Assembly (NCBI GenBank): GCA_002633005.1 | Contig: NMRA01000269.1 | Span: forward strand, 283,169-347,168 | Direction: 5' to 3' | Origin: Phoronis australis | Lineage: Eukaryota > Phoronida > Phoronidae | Length of the DNA stretch: 64,000 nt | Shown: one piece after another, positions 11,955 through 64,000 of the stretch | Layout: each line of letters opens with the position of its first letter | Position numbering within the stretch: position 1 is the stretch's first letter | Position numbers and translations under genes: made by a program | Notes under the pieces: model-generated | The model's input: the letters and a program-made list of their open reading frames with translations, nothing else | Told to the model about the DNA's origin: nothing | Databases searched by the model: none

Positions 11955-13741
11955 TGGAGGCAGGTCATTGACAATGATTGACATTCAGATTGTCCGATCC
12001 GAGCGACGCCGGTTTACAGTACACTCAGAATACACTCTTTCACAGTGCTACGAAGTGTAGCACTGTCGAATGTTTGTTGAATATGGCCTCTCATAGGTTA
12101 AAGTAATGAAACCCACGTCACAAAGTCAGAAAGTTGGGAAACCCTTTCACTTTACAGTATGGACTATTGTGACCACATTTGACTTGAGTAGTTGCATTTT
12201 ATTAAAATCAAGGGAACCCTGATCCAGTGCTTTAAGTTCAAGCAAGTACAGTGCATAAAGGTGTGTGCAAGTGGTGGGGCATTGATACCCACACACGGAA
12301 TTCTGTGTCGTTCATCATGTTTCCACAGGACCACTCTTCAGTATAGATGGTGCTGTGTCAGTGGGTAAAGGTGATCAAGACTCGAGCAGATTTGTCGACC
12401 TGCATCTCGCCAGTGCAACCTTAGATTTTGTTTGCCAACCGGGTAAAAATCCCCGTTTTTAACAGCAGCTTGCAAAAATTCCTAGGCTGCCAAACAGGAA
12501 CTGAGGTTGCCATATCAAGGAGACCCATATGGGAGTTGGTTGCAGATCTTCTGATTCTTCCCTGAGGTGGTAGCTGAACGTAAAATCGGTCTTCATTGTT
12601 CAGACAAGTTAACTTGTATATTATTTTCATTAGAGCCCTGCATTTGCTTATCAGTTTTCAGATAGACAGTTCCCCCATGCTGACTCCTGTCAGCCTGGAT
12701 GGCTTGTGGGTTCCCTTTTCATTATCCTCTGTGTGTTTCCATTTGACCTCAAGTAATAGAGGTCAACTATCAATTTGTTTGCGAATAAAGGAACATATGG
12801 GGAAAATTTTTCGAGTCGTCGAAAGGATTTTAAGATATCTGGGGCCTCCAAAGTTGCCCCTGTATGCTTGTAAGGTGCTCATAGCAACATGAGTTCAATG
12901 ATTTAGTCTGGGTGAAACTTAATTTTCAGAAAATGTTCCGTCGAATATGTTATTATAAGGATGTACAGCCCTCTGCTTTTCACCATTAAATGGACTGTTT
13001 AGTGTAGTCCGTTACTAGGTGTCAAACAATAACAACTTGAGATGAACACAAATCTTAAAGGTAGAGAATAAGAGGGCCAGTGCTCAAAACAGCAGTTACT
13101 GTTCTTCAAACAAAATGTAAGAAAAGCAATATTCCCAGGATTTACATAAAAATTTTGCGTTTCATTTTTTTTTTGCTCGTTCGTCACTTTGTCCAATCTA
13201 ATAACCATCAATATTTGAAGGAAAAATGTCAGGCGGTGTTTACAGTCTCCGCACGTTTGCTGATCCATGACGCGTACTTGTGATCATCAGCAAACTTCTT
13301 GAATGCGGTCGTATTCACTAAGCTTTTGTTACTTATGGGTCCATTTTACGTACAAGTATAGCCAGAAGGTTTTTTAAAAAATTTTCTGAACCAAATGATT
13401 TATTATGAGATATCAACAATATGGGTTTATACAATGTCCAATGATTGAGGGGTTTCCTGGACAGATTTATTTTCCTTTCCTGACAAAATTTGTCTCTAGC
13501 TGCACCCTTTAAGACAAAGATGTAAATCCCCAGATGTGTATTGATTTCTCCTATGAGGAGCTTAGTGTCCTCATTACATGGATTTAAAGTGGCAATAATT
13601 CCTGGTTCTGCACGAACACTCTGTGGCAAGTCAACCTGTAGAGCCATGTCTCGAACAATAATTAATTGTCGGCTCTTTCTAGGCTCTGAAATCATCTCTA
13701 ACTATGACGCAAATTTAGACCAATTTTATAACGGCAAATGG
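11955..13741. other. Gene-free flank
   Basis: No conserved coding block on either strand. Open frames up to 120 codons (13333-13695 minus) overlap others in antisense and match no family I know. Confidence 0.45.
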
Positions 13742-13749
13742 GATAAACC

Positions 13750-14223
13750 AGGGCTTGGAATTTTCCGCGGAAACGCGGATTTCCGCTTTTTTGAAATGTG
13801 CGCGTAAAAAAATCGGATTTGATATGAAATTTCCGCGGCAAATTCCTTTCTTACCGCGGCGTTGCAGACGACGTTCACCTCGGAACGCGGAAGTCTTTAT
13901 GTTTCGGAGGAACGTAAATTGTCAACATTGCCGGGCATCTGGGTAAAGCGTGGTGTGATTTTCAATGGCGGCTCGTGTTATTGTTAAGCGCGGCGACAAA
14001 TACTACCGCTCTGCAGCCAAATTTGTGTGGGTTGGGAGTGCACGGGCGAGCGAAAAGGACACAGACGCATGCTACTAATGGTGGTAACGTTTTTTTTTTT
14101 TTTTTTAGTCCTCCTGATTTTGTCGCGGAAAGGTTCACATTGATCATTTCAAAGGCTGGTTATCGGGCATGATTTGGGCCATAAAAGTTTCTGCGATTTT
14201 TGTCATTGGTCATTCCAAGCCCT
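13750..14223 (+). mobile_element. hAT-like non-autonomous element, copy 1, with perfect 8-bp target duplication
   Basis: 474 bp with perfect 12-bp inverted ends AGGGCTTGGAAT / ATTCCAAGCCCT. It is flanked by GATAAACC at 13742-13749 and 14224-14231. An exact 8-bp duplication is the hAT signature. The interior contains several CCGCGG/CGCGGA words and a T-run; no transposase frame. Confidence 0.9.
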
Positions 14224-14672
14224 GATAAACCAAAGGTTTTTCGTGACAGAAAGCGTATATATAGGCACTCAGGAAGCCACTTCAAATTTACATTTGAACA
14301 CAGGACTCAGTAGCACATAACGAAAACAAAAATGGTACAAATTTATTGAAGACTCTTAACATGGACTGCCTCTGTTGCAAACGTTGCAAAATTTTTTTAC
14401 CAAGTAATTTTGTTAAAAAATACCTTAATAGATACTAACTATTATTATACATTATGTATATTGACAATTAGTAGCAAGAAATAGTTGGTAACCACAGCAG
14501 AATAGTCCTAAATGGAAAATTTTATGACTTGTAAAGTTATTGATTTTATGTCCTTTCTATTTTCTACTTCGTATGCTTAATGAAATGTTAACAAACATTG
14601 CTCACAGACATGAGTAGTAGTTTGTACGAGTGTTAATCTGGTCAGCAAGGACAAAAACGCTGTGTATGACAC

Positions 14673-15137
14673 AGGGCTTGGAATTTTCCGCGGAAACGCG
14701 GATTTCCGCTTTTTTGAAATGTGCTTTCCGCTTTTTTTATAATATTTCCGCGTAAAAAAATCGGATTTGATATGAAGTTTCCGCGGCAAATTCGTTTCTT
14801 ACCGCGGCGTTGCAGACGACGTTCACCTCGGAAAGCGGAAGTCTTTATGTCAACATTGCCGGGGCATCTGGGTAAAGCGTGGTGTGATTTTCAATCGCGG
14901 CGACAAATACTACCGCTCTGCAGCCAAATTTGTGTGGCTTGGGAGTGGACGGGCGAGCGAAAAAGACGCAGACGCATGCTACTGATGGTGGTAACGTTTT
15001 TTTTTTTTTTTTTCTTTTTAGTCCTCCCGATTTTTGTCGCGGAAAGGTTCACATTGACCATTTCAAAGGCTGGTTATCGGGCATGATTTGGGCCGTAAAA
15101 GTTTCCGCGTTTTTTGTAATTGGTCATTCCAAGCCCT
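14673..15137 (+). mobile_element. hAT-like non-autonomous element, copy 2
   Basis: 465 bp, the same ends and interior as 13750-14223 and the same orientation, only 449 bp downstream. The flanks TATGACAC and GATGATAG match at 5 of 8 positions, so the target duplication is degraded or absent. It lies about 260 bp upstream of the furry leader. Confidence 0.88.
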
Positions 15138-15397
15138 GATGATAGTAGCTTTTAAGTGTGTACTGATGGCTATCAAGCACATTGGGATTTTAACGTAGTT
15201 TTCAATTTTTGATTCAGTTGATTTTTTTTTGCAATTCTTGAGATATTAGTTGCTGTCGCTGTAAAATGTATTGATCTTTTCTTGTTAGAAGTCTCCATGG
15301 AATCTTACTGATCAAGATACTGACCGTAATGATGTAAAAGTCCTTGATTGTTTCATCCCTAGGCTCTCGTTAATTGTTTGATTTGACTTCTTCCTAG

Positions 15398-15446
15398 GGT
15401 TACCATGGAAACATTTCTCATCGTGGTTGTCCTGTAAAAAGCCAAC
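15398..15446 (+). promoter_or_regulatory. 5' leader with a 10-codon upstream ORF in the same frame as furry
   Basis: An ATG at 15405 in strong context (A at -3, G at +4) opens a 10-codon ORF (METFLIVVVL) that stops with TAA at 15435-15437, nine bases before the main ATG. The two ORFs are in the same frame, so this TAA is also the in-frame stop that fixes the main start at 15447. A pyrimidine run ending in CCTAG at 15393-15397 could be a 3' splice site, which would put the transcription start further upstream in a non-coding exon. That splice site and the true leader length are inferred. No TATA box or CpG-rich core stands out nearby. Confidence 0.5.

Positions 15447-64000
<48,554 letters not shown>

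Overview
The window comes from an animal nuclear genome: AT-rich, intron-rich, crowded with short non-autonomous DNA transposons, and with only one gene that can be supported. That gene is a Furry homologue (FRY/FRYL in vertebrates, fry in Drosophila) on the plus strand. I could build 19 coding exons whose splice phases all agree. They run from a start codon at 15447 to the right edge and give 861 continuous N-terminal residues. The family is usually around 3,000 residues, so most of the gene lies beyond the window. The mix of repeats (hAT-like miniature elements, fold-back elements, tRNA-derived SINEs) fits a marine invertebrate such as amphioxus, a hemichordate or a mollusc. I cannot fix the species from the sequence alone.

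Layout. 1-650 is the end of a tandem repeat array with a 303-bp unit. 650-15400 is gene-free flank in which I recognise only mobile-element relics: MITEs, a 441-bp fold-back element, nested inverted repeats, and two neighbouring copies of a 470-bp hAT-like element. 15398-15522 is the first coding exon, with a same-frame upstream ORF in its leader. 15523-42129 is a 26.6-kb first intron. 42130-53285 holds exons 2-6 and includes a 2-kb direct duplication that carries exons 3 and 4 twice. 53286-64000 holds exons 7-19, which are GC-richer and more closely spaced.

What the gene does. Furry proteins are very large HEAT/Armadillo-like scaffolds that bind and activate NDR/LATS-family kinases together with Mob proteins. 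They control polarised growth, dendrite tiling and mitotic spindle behaviour. The part seen here is the start of the conserved N-terminal block (the MOR2-PAG1_N family region).

The most useful observation concerns the assembly. The exon 3-4 duplication meets at a single N (45106), and splicing both copies in series would break the reading frame. It is best read as two unmerged overlapping contigs or haplotypes, with mutually exclusive exons as the less likely alternative. A second single N (31724) shows the same signature. I found no convincing new biological system.
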